A DNA stretch of 64,000 nt from Variovorax sp. J22G73 (GTDB taxonomy: Bacteria > Pseudomonadota > Gammaproteobacteria > Burkholderiales > Burkholderiaceae_C), in NCBI RefSeq assembly GCF_030317035.1, contig NZ_JASZYK010000013.1:103879-167878 (forward strand), given 5' to 3'. A program made the translations under genes and the position numbers. Below, piece after piece: positions 8,476 to 17,443 of this stretch; the stretch's first letter is position 1; each line of letters starts with the position of its first letter. The notes below the pieces were generated by a model that was not told the origin of the DNA, ran no database searches, and saw nothing but the letters and a program-made list of their open reading frames with translations.

Positions 8476-9441
8476 ATGGTTACCGCTCGGAGATGTATGC
8501 ACCCTGTCTTCCTGTTGCTTGTACATGCCGACCCTCAACAAGTCAGGCGATTGATTCGCTTGCTCGTGCGTTTTGGCCCGTGCATCGTGCATGTTGACGC
8601 GAAGGCTGATCGCAAGGCCTTCCAAATCGACCACCTCGACGTGACTTACGTCGACGATCGTGTCAATGTTCACTGGGCTGGCATTTCGCAGGTCAGTGCG
8701 ACGCTGTGCCTCATGCGTGCCGCGCTTGCGCAGTGCGACCCATCGCGGGTCAGCCATTTTGTCCTGCTGTCTGGAAGTTGCTATCCGGTGCGTCCTCTTG
8801 AGGAGCTGAGCGCATTTCTGTCGAACAATCAAGGCGTCAACTTTATCAAGCAGATGCCGCTGGACAGCGCTCCCGAGTTGGATAGCCGCGTTCGCCACCT
8901 TTGGTTCTACGAAGATTTTCCGGTGGATGGAAGGCGATTCACGCGGACGCGACTGTTGCGTGGGGTCTTGCAGTTGGTGGGCAAGTTTGCGCGTCGCTCC
9001 CTGAGCCTGATCCCGCGTTGGCATGTCGGTTCCCAGTGGTGGGCCCTCACGCCTGAAGCCGTGAGCTATCTGGCGACCTTTCTGCATGAGTCGCAGGTCA
9101 AGCGCTTCTTGCGATTCTCCAAAGCGCCAGATGAAATTTATTTCCACACGCTGCTCGCTCATTCACCCCTTCGGCATACGGTGGAGTCGGTAAGCGGGGG
9201 AGGGGTGTGGGACGCGGCCAACCTCCACCTCATTGATCCCTCGCTGTCGCGCTGGTTTGAAGCGTCCGACTATGAGGAGGTCGTGTCTTCTGGAAAGTGG
9301 TTCGTTCGGAAGGTGAGCACCCAGTCGTCCGGCGAACTGTGCACCCGGCTGGACGGTCATCGCACCGTGGTTGAAGAGTTCGGCCTTCAGACGGCTCAAC
9401 CGGCCAGCGGCGAATCTTGCCCTCCAGTGGACGAAGAATAA
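8476..9441 (+). CDS. Core-2/I-branching type glycosyltransferase (GT14-like)
   Basis: 321 residues from the ATG at 8476; a second ATG at 8497 is possible. Family landmarks are HPVFLLLVHADPQQ at the start, CIVHVDAKAD, the WAGISQVSATLCLM segment, HFVLLSGSCYPVRP, and SQWWALTPEAVSYL with the later APDEIYFHTLL. Bacterial members transfer sugars (N-acetylglucosamine or xylose) to surface glycans. The acceptor is unknown, and no glycan cluster is adjacent. It is probably cytoplasmic or membrane-peripheral. Confidence 0.75.
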   Translation: MVTARRCMHPVFLLLVHADPQQVRRLIRLLVRFGPCIVHVDAKADRKAFQIDHLDVTYVDDRVNVHWAGISQVSATLCLMRAALAQCDPSRVSHFVLLSGSCYPVRPLEELSAFLSNNQGVNFIKQMPLDSAPELDSRVRHLWFYEDFPVDGRRFTRTRLLRGVLQLVGKFARRSLSLIPRWHVGSQWWALTPEAVSYLATFLHESQVKRFLRFSKAPDEIYFHTLLAHSPLRHTVESVSGGGVWDAANLHLIDPSLSRWFEASDYEEVVSSGKWFVRKVSTQSSGELCTRLDGHRTVVEEFGLQTAQPASGESCPPVDEE

Positions 9442-9970
9442 GCGGCCTGGCAACTCATGTTGCCAGCGGTCCCAGACTCAAATCCAAAGCGCTCCTATGG
9501 CTGCCGCGGTCCTTGGCAGCAACTATTGCAGCATGTTGACATTCATTTTCCGAGGAGTCACGAGGGCGGTCGGCAGATCAACGTGCGAGCCTTCCCTTGC
9601 AGTCGCCCTGACCTTGCTCGCGCATGCCATCGTGGTTCCGGCGAGCATTGACGTTGACTGACCGGCGTCAACTACTTCGAGAGGCCGCATTGATCGGTAG
9701 CTTTGCTACCCAAGCCGACCTGCTGCCCACATGATTTGCTCCCCAGTGGATGGTCCGGCGGGAGCAAGCAACGCAAAGAGGCAAGTCAGCATGACCACAC
9801 GCAAGGAGCTCACTGAGGCGATCCGTGGTGTGCGGTCAAGGCCCACCACGTCGACGCCCTGTTGGTACCTCGTCGCCTTGTTCACGAAGCTCCTCTGGCG
9901 CAGACCGTCGACGACTACGAGGCGCTGCTGCCTTGGCGCGTGACGCAGTAAACCGGCCTGCGGGCTCTGT
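9442..9970. other. intergenic, mostly featureless
   Basis: 529 bases without a supported gene apart from the possible transposase debris at 9791-9951. Confidence 0.3.
9791..9951 (+). pseudogene. possible transposase remnant
   Basis: A frame starting MTTRKELTEAIRG resembles the N-terminus of integrase-core transposases. A different frame shortly after ends YEALLPWRVTQ and a stop, reminiscent of an IS66 transposase C-terminus. Both pieces are short and the assignment is from memory of the families, so this is only a hint of IS debris. Confidence 0.25.
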
Positions 9971-10696
9971 TCACAATCCGCCTCGATGCAGATCCCCCGC
10001 TGCTCCGCAGCACTGCTTGAACTTCTTGCCGCTGCCGCAGGGGCATGGTTCATTGCGTCCCACCTTGGGTTGCATCGCCTTGGCCACCTCGCGCTGATAG
10101 ACAGCGTGCCGCAGCGGCAGCCAGTGCGCATGCATGTCCAAGACGGCCTGTGGGATTTGAAGCGCCAGTTCTGCTCGCATGGCAGGGGTTCGTGTGAGCT
10201 CGTCCTGATCCACTGAGAAGTCACCTTCGCCGAGCAAGCCAATCGGCCTGAGCAGAGCTTGCGCTTGCGGTGTCGACAGCAACGGTTGCCAGTCACTCCA
10301 GCAGAGTCTCATCCCCTCAATGAAGCCATAGGCCCACACTTCCGCGTCGTCGTATTCCTGCTTGTCGCCTTCGTAGGTCATCGTTGACCAGCAAGGGCTG
10401 ATCTCTCGCGGATTGCCCTCGAGCCCGGCAATGATGCTGTTGAAGTGACGCATGACCAGCCCCAACATGTGGTTCAACTGGTCGATTGAATCCATCGGAG
10501 GCATCATCTCCTTGGTGCCCCAGACCTTGGGAAGCCATTGACCCGGAGGTATGGTGGTCGGGCCGACCGCAATGGCGTGCAAGAACCCATCGGCCATGTC
10601 CAGTGCCATGACATCTTCCGTGTCGACGTCATAGAGCAAAAACTGCTCGAGTTCGGTGAACTCGTCCTCGCTCAATGGGGAAAATGGAATGGTCAT
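9971..10696 (-). CDS. UPF0149/YecA-like protein with C-terminal SEC-C zinc motif
   Basis: 241 residues from the ATG at 10696. The N-terminal two thirds match the UPF0149 (YecA/YgfB) helical family: SEDEFTELEQFL, MALDMADGFLHAIAVGP and AYGFIEGMRL. The end carries the SEC-C motif GRNEPCPCGSGKKFKQCCG, which binds zinc through three Cys and a Cys/His and occurs in SecA and many accessory proteins. Its role may be protein or ribosome interaction; unproven. A TCCTAC motif lies upstream (10836-10841, minus strand). Confidence 0.85.
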   Translation of the reverse strand: MTIPFSPLSEDEFTELEQFLLYDVDTEDVMALDMADGFLHAIAVGPTTIPPGQWLPKVWGTKEMMPPMDSIDQLNHMLGLVMRHFNSIIAGLEGNPREISPCWSTMTYEGDKQEYDDAEVWAYGFIEGMRLCWSDWQPLLSTPQAQALLRPIGLLGEGDFSVDQDELTRTPAMRAELALQIPQAVLDMHAHWLPLRHAVYQREVAKAMQPKVGRNEPCPCGSGKKFKQCCGAAGDLHRGGL

Positions 10697-11134
10697 CGAT
10701 GGAATCGGGGTGCGACAACGACCAGGATTCTCGCCCACCACCGACAGCAGCTGATCACTTCGTCTGCCATCGCTTCCCGAGACGCGAGCTTGCCGTTTCG
10801 CATCCGAAGCCGGCACGACCTCCAAGGAATCGGGTGTAGGACGAAGCGGTCTGGCAGGCGCTGATCGTGCTGCGGGAGGCCAGCGACCGCGTTTGCGGCA
10901 AGCGGCTGAAGACGCTTATCCCGAGCCTTGTCGGTGCGGGCCGGCCCGCACTCTGATCTGCCGATCGCCGTCATTGCTTCCTCGGCACCTGACTGCGGCC
11001 ATGCTGCAATAGTTGCTGTCAGGCAGCCGTGGCCAGCCATCTGCGCGCGTTGGTCTTGGGTCTGAGACCGCCGTCAGTATGAGTTGCCAGGACGCTTACC
11101 GCGTTCTCCCGCCATCAGACGGACAAACGAGGCG

Positions 11135-11163
11135 AAAAAAAACCGGCCCCAGAGCCGGTTTTT
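11135..11163 (-). terminator. intrinsic terminator of the RRM gene
   Basis: AACCGGC (11141-11147) pairs with GCCGGTT (11154-11160) around a six-base loop. Read on the minus strand, a T-run follows the stem. It lies 18 bases past the stop of the RRM gene. Confidence 0.85.
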
Positions 11164-11180
11164 CGCTAGGTGCTGACCGC

Positions 11181-11531
11181 TCAGTAACGTCCGCCACCGA
11201 AGCCACCAGTACCGTAGCCAACATCCGTACGCTTGCTAGCGCTGTACCCGGCCGCGCTGTAGCCACCATAGCCTGCACCCTCGTCGCGGGGCCGCGCAAG
11301 GTTCACGACGATCGCGCGCCCATCAACGGACATCCCGTTCAAGGCACTGATCGCAGCTTGGGCTACCTCAGCGGATGCCATTTCGACAAAGCCAAAACCC
11401 TTGGAGCGGCCAGTTTCACGGTCCATCATGACCTTTGCAGAACGGACACCGCCAAACTCGGCAAAGTTGCTTTCAAGGCTGTCATCGGTCACGGAGAAGG
11501 GCAGGTTGCCCACGTAGATTTTTTTGCTCAT
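11181..11531 (-). CDS. RRM-type glycine-rich RNA-binding protein
   Basis: 116 residues. A single RNA recognition motif fills residues 1-82, with RNP2 (KIYVGNL) and RNP1 (KGFGFVEM) intact, followed by a Gly/Tyr-rich tail (GYGGYSAAGY ... FGGGRY). Such small RRM proteins in beta- and gammaproteobacteria are often cold- or stress-inducible RNA chaperones; that role is inferred here. The gene is monocistronic, with a strong terminator just downstream and over 700 gene-free bases upstream. Confidence 0.92.
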   Translation of the reverse strand: MSKKIYVGNLPFSVTDDSLESNFAEFGGVRSAKVMMDRETGRSKGFGFVEMASAEVAQAAISALNGMSVDGRAIVVNLARPRDEGAGYGGYSAAGYSASKRTDVGYGTGGFGGGRY

Positions 11532-12251
11532 GAAAAGAGCCTTTCAAAAATAGGTACCAAGCGAAGCTTCGTGCATTGCGCAGGTGGGCAACGCAAGAAT
11601 TCGCAGCGACAGTTCGGTATCGCCACGCTCTGTAGTTGCAATTCAGGTTGTGAGAGCGTGGGGCATGCTTGTCTGCAACCAGCCCTGCGTCACTGCAACA
11701 AGGCGGGCAGCCTCGCGCGATCTAAAAGCTTGTGCCAAATGAAATACACCACATTCGCTGGCATTGCCCCGCAAAGGGTGGACCGAGAAGGAGGCGCGAT
11801 AGCGCCCACATTCAGTCTGGTGTGTCGTGGGCGAAACGACAAAGTTGCCCATGGAAATAGCAATATTGGAAATCTAATACATTCGGGAACGCAAGCTTGC
11901 AAGCCTGCGCTGAGCTTCCGAGAACTCTGCTGGCTGCAGCTCTACAGACCATCAGGGCGACCAAGGTCGCAAATTTGCCGTGCCCGCGGCACGACCGCCA
12001 GAGCACGCATGCGGTAGTCACAAAGATTGTGACCACTGCAACGCATCTATTATATCACTGAAACGCATTTAAAAAGCCAATCGGGTGTGGATTCCGATGT
12101 AACGGGAGGGGTTCGTCTGGCTCGGATCAAGGATCGGTTCGCGCGATTTCCTAAGTGTCATTACCCACGTCATATGCATGGCCTGAGAGGTTCTATAGCT
12201 CGTGGAGTAGAGTGCGTAGACCTCAACACGGGCCCGCAAGGGAAGGACAAA
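11532..12251. other. long gene-free region
   Basis: 720 bases without a supported gene, and AT-richer than its surroundings around 11840-12080. It may contain the promoter and a long leader of the RRM gene and the promoter of the gene at 12252. No clear structure was identified. Confidence 0.3.
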
Positions 12252-12518
12252 ATGACCACACCGGAAGAGGCAACGGCTTCAGCAGCAAACTTCCTCGGTA
12301 CGGAAATGGCGCTCGCTGCCGCTTTGCGGGCGATTATCAAAACTCATCCGCACCCTAAATTGCTGGCGCAAGAATTAGCGCAGCAGCGGCAATTTTCGCA
12401 GGCCCATTTGGAAGCAAGCCCAGTACCTGACAAGGCGCTGTTAGGTTTTGAATTGACGTGGGCAATGATCCTTCACCAAGATCCCGCCCAAGACGTCAAG
12501 CTTGTTCCAGCATCCTGA
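12252..12518 (+). CDS. hypothetical small protein
   Basis: 88 residues from the ATG at 12252, with GGGAAGGA seven bases upstream. Mostly helical; it contains FLGTEMALAAALRAII and LLAQELAQQRQFSQAHLEAS. No membrane span or known domain. Followed after 43 bases by another small gene in the same direction. Confidence 0.5.
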   Translation: MTTPEEATASAANFLGTEMALAAALRAIIKTHPHPKLLAQELAQQRQFSQAHLEASPVPDKALLGFELTWAMILHQDPAQDVKLVPAS

Positions 12519-12561
12519 ACGTCTTGCAACCGCTAATGCCTTGCGAAACGAACCTGAACTT

Positions 12562-12786
12562 ATGCCAAATTCCTATCGCCGACTTGCGGTGTTTGTAGAC
12601 CGTCCGAGCTCCGGTCACTTCGTTTGGATCCTGTTGGAGAGTACCGACGACCCAGCAGTGTGGCTGGACCTTGAGACCTCGGACGGAATATTTGACACGT
12701 GGCACGAAGCCTACAACGCAGGCAATGTCGCGCTCTTGGCTCATGTCGCTGATGAACGTGCAGGCCCAGAGGCAGTGCAGGCCTGA
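12562..12786 (+). CDS. hypothetical small protein
   Basis: 74 residues from the ATG at 12562. It contains YRRLAVFVDRPSSGHFVW and WLDLETSDGIFDTWHEAY, suggesting a compact alpha/beta fold. Not recognised. Its stop abuts the IS66 debris, so its C-terminus may have been altered by that insertion. Confidence 0.4.
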   Translation: MPNSYRRLAVFVDRPSSGHFVWILLESTDDPAVWLDLETSDGIFDTWHEAYNAGNVALLAHVADERAGPEAVQA

Positions 12787-12990
12787 GTTTGTCCATCTAG
12801 TTCCACTTGCGACGTCAGCCGCCAACGCATAGCGGCCAATGGATTCGGCCAGCGGGCTCAACAGACGTGCCGCTTGGGCCAGCCAGTCCGCCAGTGTCGA
12901 GCGCTGCGGTTCCACGCCTTCAAGCGCGTAGATCTAGCACAGCCGATACAAGGGCGCGTGATCGCAATATTCGCTCACCAGCGCAGGCCG
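12787..12990 (-). pseudogene. IS66 transposase (TnpC) fragment
   Basis: Read on the minus strand the fragment gives CDHAPLYRLC, a stop, then VEPQRSTLADWLAQAARLL and ESIGRYALAADV, matching the central part of IS66-family TnpC (usually ...RSTLADWVGQ...). It is cut at both ends and carries an internal stop. Confidence 0.6.
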
Positions 12991-12991
12991 A

Positions 12992-13404
12992 TCATGCACG
13001 CTGGCGCAGCGCGCGCAGCGTGCGCAGGACGCTGCACATACTGTCTTCGTCGACAGCGCCACGCAGTCGCAATTGCGCGCCGGCGAACTCCAGCTCGATG
13101 ACGCTGGTCCGCGATGTCGGTCTCGATGACGATGGGGCGGGCGCAGCGGAAGTCGGAAGGGACATGACCTCGGTCGCCGGTACTACCTCTATCGGCAACA
13201 GCACCGCCGCCGGCGGGTCGCCTGCGGCTCGAACATGCTCCCTGCGCCACTTGAACAGCATGTTGGCGTTGACGCCACTGCGCACGCGATCGCCGATACG
13301 GACGCGCCTGGCTGCAGGCTTTGTCGCACCAGCCTCTTCTTGAACGCACGGTCGTGATGTCGTCGGCCGGCCTTCGAGCCTTGCTCACCCTTCATGGTGT
13401 GCAC
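12992..13404 (-). pseudogene. IS66 OrfA (TnpA)-type fragment, frameshifted
   Basis: The N-terminal part reads FKKRLVRQSLQPGASVSAIA. After a frame change near 13285 it continues SGVNANMLFKWRREH and ends in IELEFAGAQLRLRGAVD and LRTLRALRQRA. This is the helix-turn-helix TnpA-like protein of IS66 elements. The frame change and the missing partners show a dead element. Together with the TnpC piece it marks an old IS66 insertion. Confidence 0.6.
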
Positions 13405-13506
13405 CAGCTCCTTTCGCGCATACCTCCAAGCGGGTCTGCGATTGGGTCAGATGCTTCCTGCAGCCTGCGCATCAGGCAAGGACGGCCTTCGTCGGACTAT
13501 TACCGT

Positions 13507-13532
13507 CAACCGGCGTGCGCACACGCCGGTTG
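13507..13532. repeat. perfect 11-bp inverted repeat
   Basis: CAACCGGCGTG and its exact reverse complement are separated by CGCA. No T-run follows on either strand, so it is not a typical terminator. It may be IS debris or a protein site. Confidence 0.6.
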
Positions 13533-13835
13533 AGGTAGGGGCTCGGGCGTTGCAGCGAGTCGAACGAGCCGTTGATGTCGATGCTCGACACCTTGCCCCG
13601 CGCAAAGTCTAGTTCGTCGCCTGTGCACCGGTGGAGTAGAAGCTCGCGCGCCTAGACAGGTACTCCCAGCGCGCGATTCCACTTCGTGTTTCATGCGTCG
13701 ACAGATCGGAACCGACGTGACGGCTCCCACACATGCCACCGTTCACGCTGCCGAGTGACGATGACCACTGCACTTTCCGCGTGTTGCGCCGCAGCAGCGC
13801 TCTCGCGCACGCTGGTTGTTCTCCGGCATGTATCT

Positions 13836-13851
13836 GGGCATGCCGATTGCC
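13836..13851 (+). promoter_or_regulatory. sigma-54 (-24/-12) promoter candidate for gene C
   Basis: GGGCATG-CCGA-TTGCC: GG and GC are ten bases apart and the -12 TTGC is intact; the -24 box has T for C at one position. The predicted transcript start is near 13862, 14 bases before the ATG at 13876, leaving the GGAGG site in the leader. Confidence 0.6.
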
Positions 13852-13875
13852 ATCCACCGCGGTTTCGGAGGAAAT

Positions 13876-14100
13876 ATGAGCATCTCTTTCTTGCCACGCC
13901 TAGCGAAGTCGCCGCGCCCGTCGGCCCTCACGGATCCACACCGGATCGACGAGCTCGTCGTCCTGTGGGCGGCCGGACTGGTCGCGGGTTGGGCAATTCG
14001 TCGGGACGCGCAAATCGTATCCACGGTATTCCTGACACTCACGCAAACGGGCCACGAAACACTCTCGGCTTTGAACCCCAGCGTCCAGGGGGCCGGCTGA
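13876..14100 (+). CDS. mini winged-helix-like protein C
   Basis: 74 residues from the ATG at 13876 with GGAGGAAAT directly upstream. It is a single copy of the domain seen in genes A and B: FLPRLAKSPRPSALT, ELVVLWAAGLVAG, then LTLTQTGHETLSAL. The stop overlaps the next ATG (TGATG-type junction at 14098-14102), so the following gene is probably coupled. A sigma-54-type promoter lies upstream. DNA or protein binding is inferred from the predicted fold only. Confidence 0.6.
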   Translation: MSISFLPRLAKSPRPSALTDPHRIDELVVLWAAGLVAGWAIRRDAQIVSTVFLTLTQTGHETLSALNPSVQGAG

Positions 14101-14414
14101 TGTTTGCGGCAGGAAATACCGATGTGGCACTTCTTGCGCCCACTTCGTCGATGCACATCCGCGTTACAGGCGAACGCGGCAAGCCGGAACAGGACGAAAT
14201 TCGTCTGGGCTGGTCGGCCGAGATTTGTCATTTCGGGCACGAGATCCAGTCCTTCGCGGTCTGGTGCGCCGCGAATCCCTGGCTGCGCAGAGACTTCGAA
14301 ATCATGGTCGCCACTGCGAACGAAGTGTTCGGAGACGCCACCCACTGGATCGAAGAGCGGCCTGCCTACCAAACTCTCTGCATGTTCTGCGCATCCGATC
14401 AGCCTCAGGGCTGA
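14100..14414 (+). CDS. hypothetical protein coupled to gene C
   Basis: 104 residues; the ATG at 14100 overlaps the stop of gene C. It contains EIRLGWSAEICHFGHEIQSF, WLRRDFEIMVATANEVFGD and a C-terminal CMFCAS. No family is recognised and no membrane span is seen. Likely cotranscribed with gene C from the sigma-54 element. Confidence 0.5.
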   Translation: MFAAGNTDVALLAPTSSMHIRVTGERGKPEQDEIRLGWSAEICHFGHEIQSFAVWCAANPWLRRDFEIMVATANEVFGDATHWIEERPAYQTLCMFCASDQPQG

Positions 14415-14581
14415 TCGATGCTTCCCTTGTCCTTGGGGCCCTGCCCGGGTCTTGCGGCATGCTGGCTTTCCACGGTATCGGTGACCTCCTTGGGCGTTGG
14501 AGGCCGGGGCGTCTTGACTCCCGCTTTCTTGTCGGTAACGGGCAAAGCCGTTGCGGTGCCGGGTAGGATTTTTTCGGTCAT
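14405..14581 (-). CDS. small proline-rich hypothetical protein
   Basis: 58 residues, starting with MTEKILPGTATALPV and ending KDKGSIDQP, rich in Pro, Lys and Thr and probably disordered. It converges with the previous gene, overlapping by ten bases. A TCCTAC motif lies 52 bases upstream (14633-14638, minus strand). It resembles other small soluble stress-type peptides in this window only in composition. Confidence 0.45.
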   Translation of the reverse strand: MTEKILPGTATALPVTDKKAGVKTPRPPTPKEVTDTVESQHAARPGQGPKDKGSIDQP

Positions 14582-14603
14582 CTGAAACCTCGCTACAAAA
14601 AGT

Positions 14604-15782
14604 TCATGCTGGATAGAGCGTCTGTCGCGGTTGTAGGACCTTGCTTTCGGTGTCCGTCAGTTCGGCAGCACTTCGCAGCGCCACCTGTCCGAAAGACCCA
14701 AGCTCGCGAAGCCAAGCGCGCAATATCGACGCATCGTTCTTTCTTGTTTCCACAAGTGTGCGCAGGGCGGCCAGGTGATCCTCGTCGGCCGATGTCTTCG
14801 CGTGCCTGCTCAGCGTCTTCAGTAGCCGCCCCAGGTGGTGCGCTAGGGGTATGCGCTCCAGCGAACCAGGGTCGATGTAGACCGCGTCCAGGCCGAACCT
14901 TGCTGCCTGGAACTTGTTGTACGCGTAGACGACGTGATCGTCCTGGCGGGGTACGAACGGCTTGTCGATCAGCAGCCATGCGCCGAGCAGCTGCGCAAAG
15001 CAGGCGAGGGACGCTGCCCGTTTGATGGTCAACGGACTGTCTAGCACACGAATTTCGACGGTGCCGAATTCCGGCTTGGGTCGAATATCCCAGTGGAGGT
15101 CCTTGATCGATTCAATAACGCCGCACGAAAGCCACCTGACGAGGTGGTCGGTCAACTCGTTCCACGACAGGGTGAACGGCGCGCATGGACCCGTCGGGAA
15201 CGGGCTCGGACAGTTCAGGCGCGTCGAGTCGAAACGGGTGTCATGGCCCTCCATGAAGGGACTCGAGGCCGACAGCGCCACAAAGTGTGGGACATACCGC
15301 GCCAATTGGTGCATCAGCAGGGGAACGCGGTGCACGTCCGAGCAGCCGAGATGAATATGCTGGCCGAACACGGTGGTTTGTTTCAGCACCTCGCCATAGG
15401 ACGCGAACAAAGAGCGGTATCTGGGGCTGTCGAATATTTGCTGTTCCGACCAGTGCTTGAACGGGTGCATGCCGCCGCCGGCAAGGAGCGCACCGTGCGC
15501 GGCAGCCGCGCAGGAGACGCGATCTCGCAGGGCTTCCAGATCGGCCTGTACGCCGGAGGCGTTCGCGCAAATGCCCGTGGAGATTTCGATCATGCCCGCG
15601 GTGACTTCCGGGACGATGGCGCCACGATCGGGCGATTGAAGACCAGCCAACGAGTTCAAGATGTTCTGGCTCAGCGGAGCCAGATCGCCCGTGTGTGCGT
15701 CGATGATCTGCAGCTCGAGCTCGACGCCCAAGCTGAGCTCCCTAGAGCCAGCGAAATTGAAACCCGGCGGATCCAGAAACAC
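14604..15782 (-). CDS. YbdK-type carboxylate-amine ligase (GCS2 family)
   Basis: 392 residues, close to the usual 370-390. The glutamate-cysteine ligase type 2 family is shown by SLGVELELQIID near the start, VPEVTAGMIEISTGIC, GGGMHPFKHW, QHIHLGCSD and FGTVEIRVLDSPL. The family makes gamma-glutamyl bonds with ATP; YbdK members have weak glutamate-cysteine ligase activity and their true product is often unknown. It is a lone gene with a TCCTAC motif at 15910-15915 (minus strand). Confidence 0.88.
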   Translation of the reverse strand: MFLDPPGFNFAGSRELSLGVELELQIIDAHTGDLAPLSQNILNSLAGLQSPDRGAIVPEVTAGMIEISTGICANASGVQADLEALRDRVSCAAAAHGALLAGGGMHPFKHWSEQQIFDSPRYRSLFASYGEVLKQTTVFGQHIHLGCSDVHRVPLLMHQLARYVPHFVALSASSPFMEGHDTRFDSTRLNCPSPFPTGPCAPFTLSWNELTDHLVRWLSCGVIESIKDLHWDIRPKPEFGTVEIRVLDSPLTIKRAASLACFAQLLGAWLLIDKPFVPRQDDHVVYAYNKFQAARFGLDAVYIDPGSLERIPLAHHLGRLLKTLSRHAKTSADEDHLAALRTLVETRKNDASILRAWLRELGSFGQVALRSAAELTDTESKVLQPRQTLYPA

Positions 15783-16063
15783 GACGAACTCCCTTCACAG
15801 GCCGGGGCGACCCTGCAATCGGCTTTCGAAAAGGGCGCAAAGCTGCCCACGGATTCGGGCGGTCACGCTGCCGCCCGCACAGAGCGTGGTGCGTCCTTTG
15901 GAGCACTCTGTAGGACGGGCTCGCGTTCAGCCCGTCATCAGTGCGACAAATATTTCGCATCTACCTGCAGAGGCGTTCGCCTACCTTCCACGGGCAGATC
16001 GACTCACGCCCATGAAGCCCTGTGCCTCTCGTGGAGGCCAAGCGGCGTCGCTACCGTGGGAAC

Positions 16064-16783
16064 ATGAAATTCCACAGTCATTTACCCAGTCAAGCAGAAC
16101 ACACAGTTGCGGCCCTGCAACTTCGATGTCCCGTCGACAGTTCGTCAGCGCGCGACGAAATGAGCTCCTTCATTTCCGACACTTCCTTCCCGTGCGTCGG
16201 CGCCAAGTCCGCGCTGAACAAGGACCGGATGCGCTTCGGCGATTTCGGTGAACTTGGCAATCCGGCCGGGGCCGCCGCACTTTGCGATGCGCTGCTGGCT
16301 TACTCCGCCGAGTTCGAGGCGCCCGGGAGCTCGCCCGTGAGCTTCATCGCGCTCTTCACCGCTGACGGTCAGGACGAAGCCAAGTTCGAGCGCCAGCTCT
16401 GGCAGATGCTCCAGGCTATGCACGATCTGGACAAGGCCCGCGGCTTTGCATGGGACCCGCAGGTCAGCCAAGACCCGAACCGGGGCGACTTTTCTTTCAG
16501 CATCGGGGGCCGCGCCTTTTTTGTGGTCGGGCTGCACCCGCATTCCTCAAGGCTGGCACGACGCGCTCCCGTACCCTGTCTCGTCTTCAACTTTCACGAG
16601 CAGTTTGAAACGTTGAAAGCCTCGGGCAAATACCAGAGCATGCAGACGGCGATCCGCGCGCGAGACGTGACGTTGCAGGGAACGGTCAACCCAGTGCTTG
16701 AGAGTTTTGGAAAGTCCTCGGAAGCCCGTCAATACTCCGGCCGTGCTGTCGAGACTGACTGGAAATGCCCCTTCCATCAATGA
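16064..16783 (+). CDS. YqcI/YcgG-family haem-dependent oxidase (GntA-like)
   Basis: 239 residues from the ATG at 16064. Landmarks of the YqcI/YcgG family are FPCVGAKSALNKDRMRFGDFGELG near the start, and FFVVGLHPHSSRLARR followed by LVFNFHEQF. The ending WKCPFH supplies Cys and His. Family members include GntA, a haem-dependent N-hydroxylase of guanitoxin synthesis, but most homologues are uncharacterised. It overlaps the DUF1989 gene by ATGA, so the two products likely act together. Confidence 0.75.
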   Translation: MKFHSHLPSQAEHTVAALQLRCPVDSSSARDEMSSFISDTSFPCVGAKSALNKDRMRFGDFGELGNPAGAAALCDALLAYSAEFEAPGSSPVSFIALFTADGQDEAKFERQLWQMLQAMHDLDKARGFAWDPQVSQDPNRGDFSFSIGGRAFFVVGLHPHSSRLARRAPVPCLVFNFHEQFETLKASGKYQSMQTAIRARDVTLQGTVNPVLESFGKSSEARQYSGRAVETDWKCPFHQ

Positions 16784-17409
16784 AGCACGTCATGTCCGAA
16801 ACCCATCCCACCGGCTGCTGCCGCATTCCGCCTCAATCGGGTGTGGCGTTCACGCTTCGCGCCAGCGAAATACTGCGCATCTACGACCCGCTCGGCGAGC
16901 AGGTAGCCGATCTCTTCGCATTCGCCGAGAACGATCATCGCTGCAGCCTTTCGTCGGGCCGCAGCATCGACTATGCCTCCAAGATCTATCTCACCAAGGG
17001 CGACGTGCTGTACGCGAACGACAGCCGCCCCATGTTCCGCATCATTGATGACGCCGTGGGACGTCACGATTTCCTGCTCACGCCGTGCAGCCAGGAGATG
17101 TTCGAAATCTTGTACCGGCATCGAGGCCACCACCCCAGCTGCTTCGAAAACCTCTACCGCGCGTTTGAGCCCTTCGGCATCCGGCCCGAGCAGATCGGCA
17201 CGACTTTCAATGTCTTCATGAACGTGGTGGTGTCGGAAAAAGGCGAGGTGAAGGTGAAACCCCCCTTGTCCCGTGCGGGCGATTTCATCGAACTTCGCGC
17301 GGAGATGAACCTGGTGTGCGGCCTGACGTCGTGTTCGGCAGAGAACTCGAACAACGGATCGTTTAAGCCGATTGACTACGAGATCCTCCGCCGGCCCTGC
17401 AACGAATGA
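16780..17409 (+). CDS. DUF1989 / urea carboxylase-associated family protein
   Basis: 209 residues from the ATG at 16780, overlapping the previous stop; an ATG at 16792 is the alternative. The DUF1989 core shows GEQVADLFAFAENDH, IYLTKGDVLYANDSRPM and TFNVFMNVVV, plus cysteines (CGLTSC) typical of a metal site. Relatives accompany urea carboxylase and guanidine or carboxyguanidine metabolism. With the GntA-like neighbour this suggests oxidation and breakdown of an arginine- or guanidine-like compound; the substrate is not shown. Confidence 0.75.
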   Translation: MKHVMSETHPTGCCRIPPQSGVAFTLRASEILRIYDPLGEQVADLFAFAENDHRCSLSSGRSIDYASKIYLTKGDVLYANDSRPMFRIIDDAVGRHDFLLTPCSQEMFEILYRHRGHHPSCFENLYRAFEPFGIRPEQIGTTFNVFMNVVVSEKGEVKVKPPLSRAGDFIELRAEMNLVCGLTSCSAENSNNGSFKPIDYEILRRPCNE

Positions 17410-17443
17410 CCAAATTTTGAAGCGGCGTGCCAGTTGCCGTTTG

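Larger units (their letters stand above)
13411..13875. other. gene-free region with perfect hairpin and sigma-54 element
   Basis: 465 bases. A minus-strand frame (about 13480-13619) reads FARGKVSSIDINGSFDSL and ends at a stop; I do not recognise it. The stretch also holds the 11-bp perfect hairpin and the sigma-54-type promoter listed separately. Confidence 0.3.
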
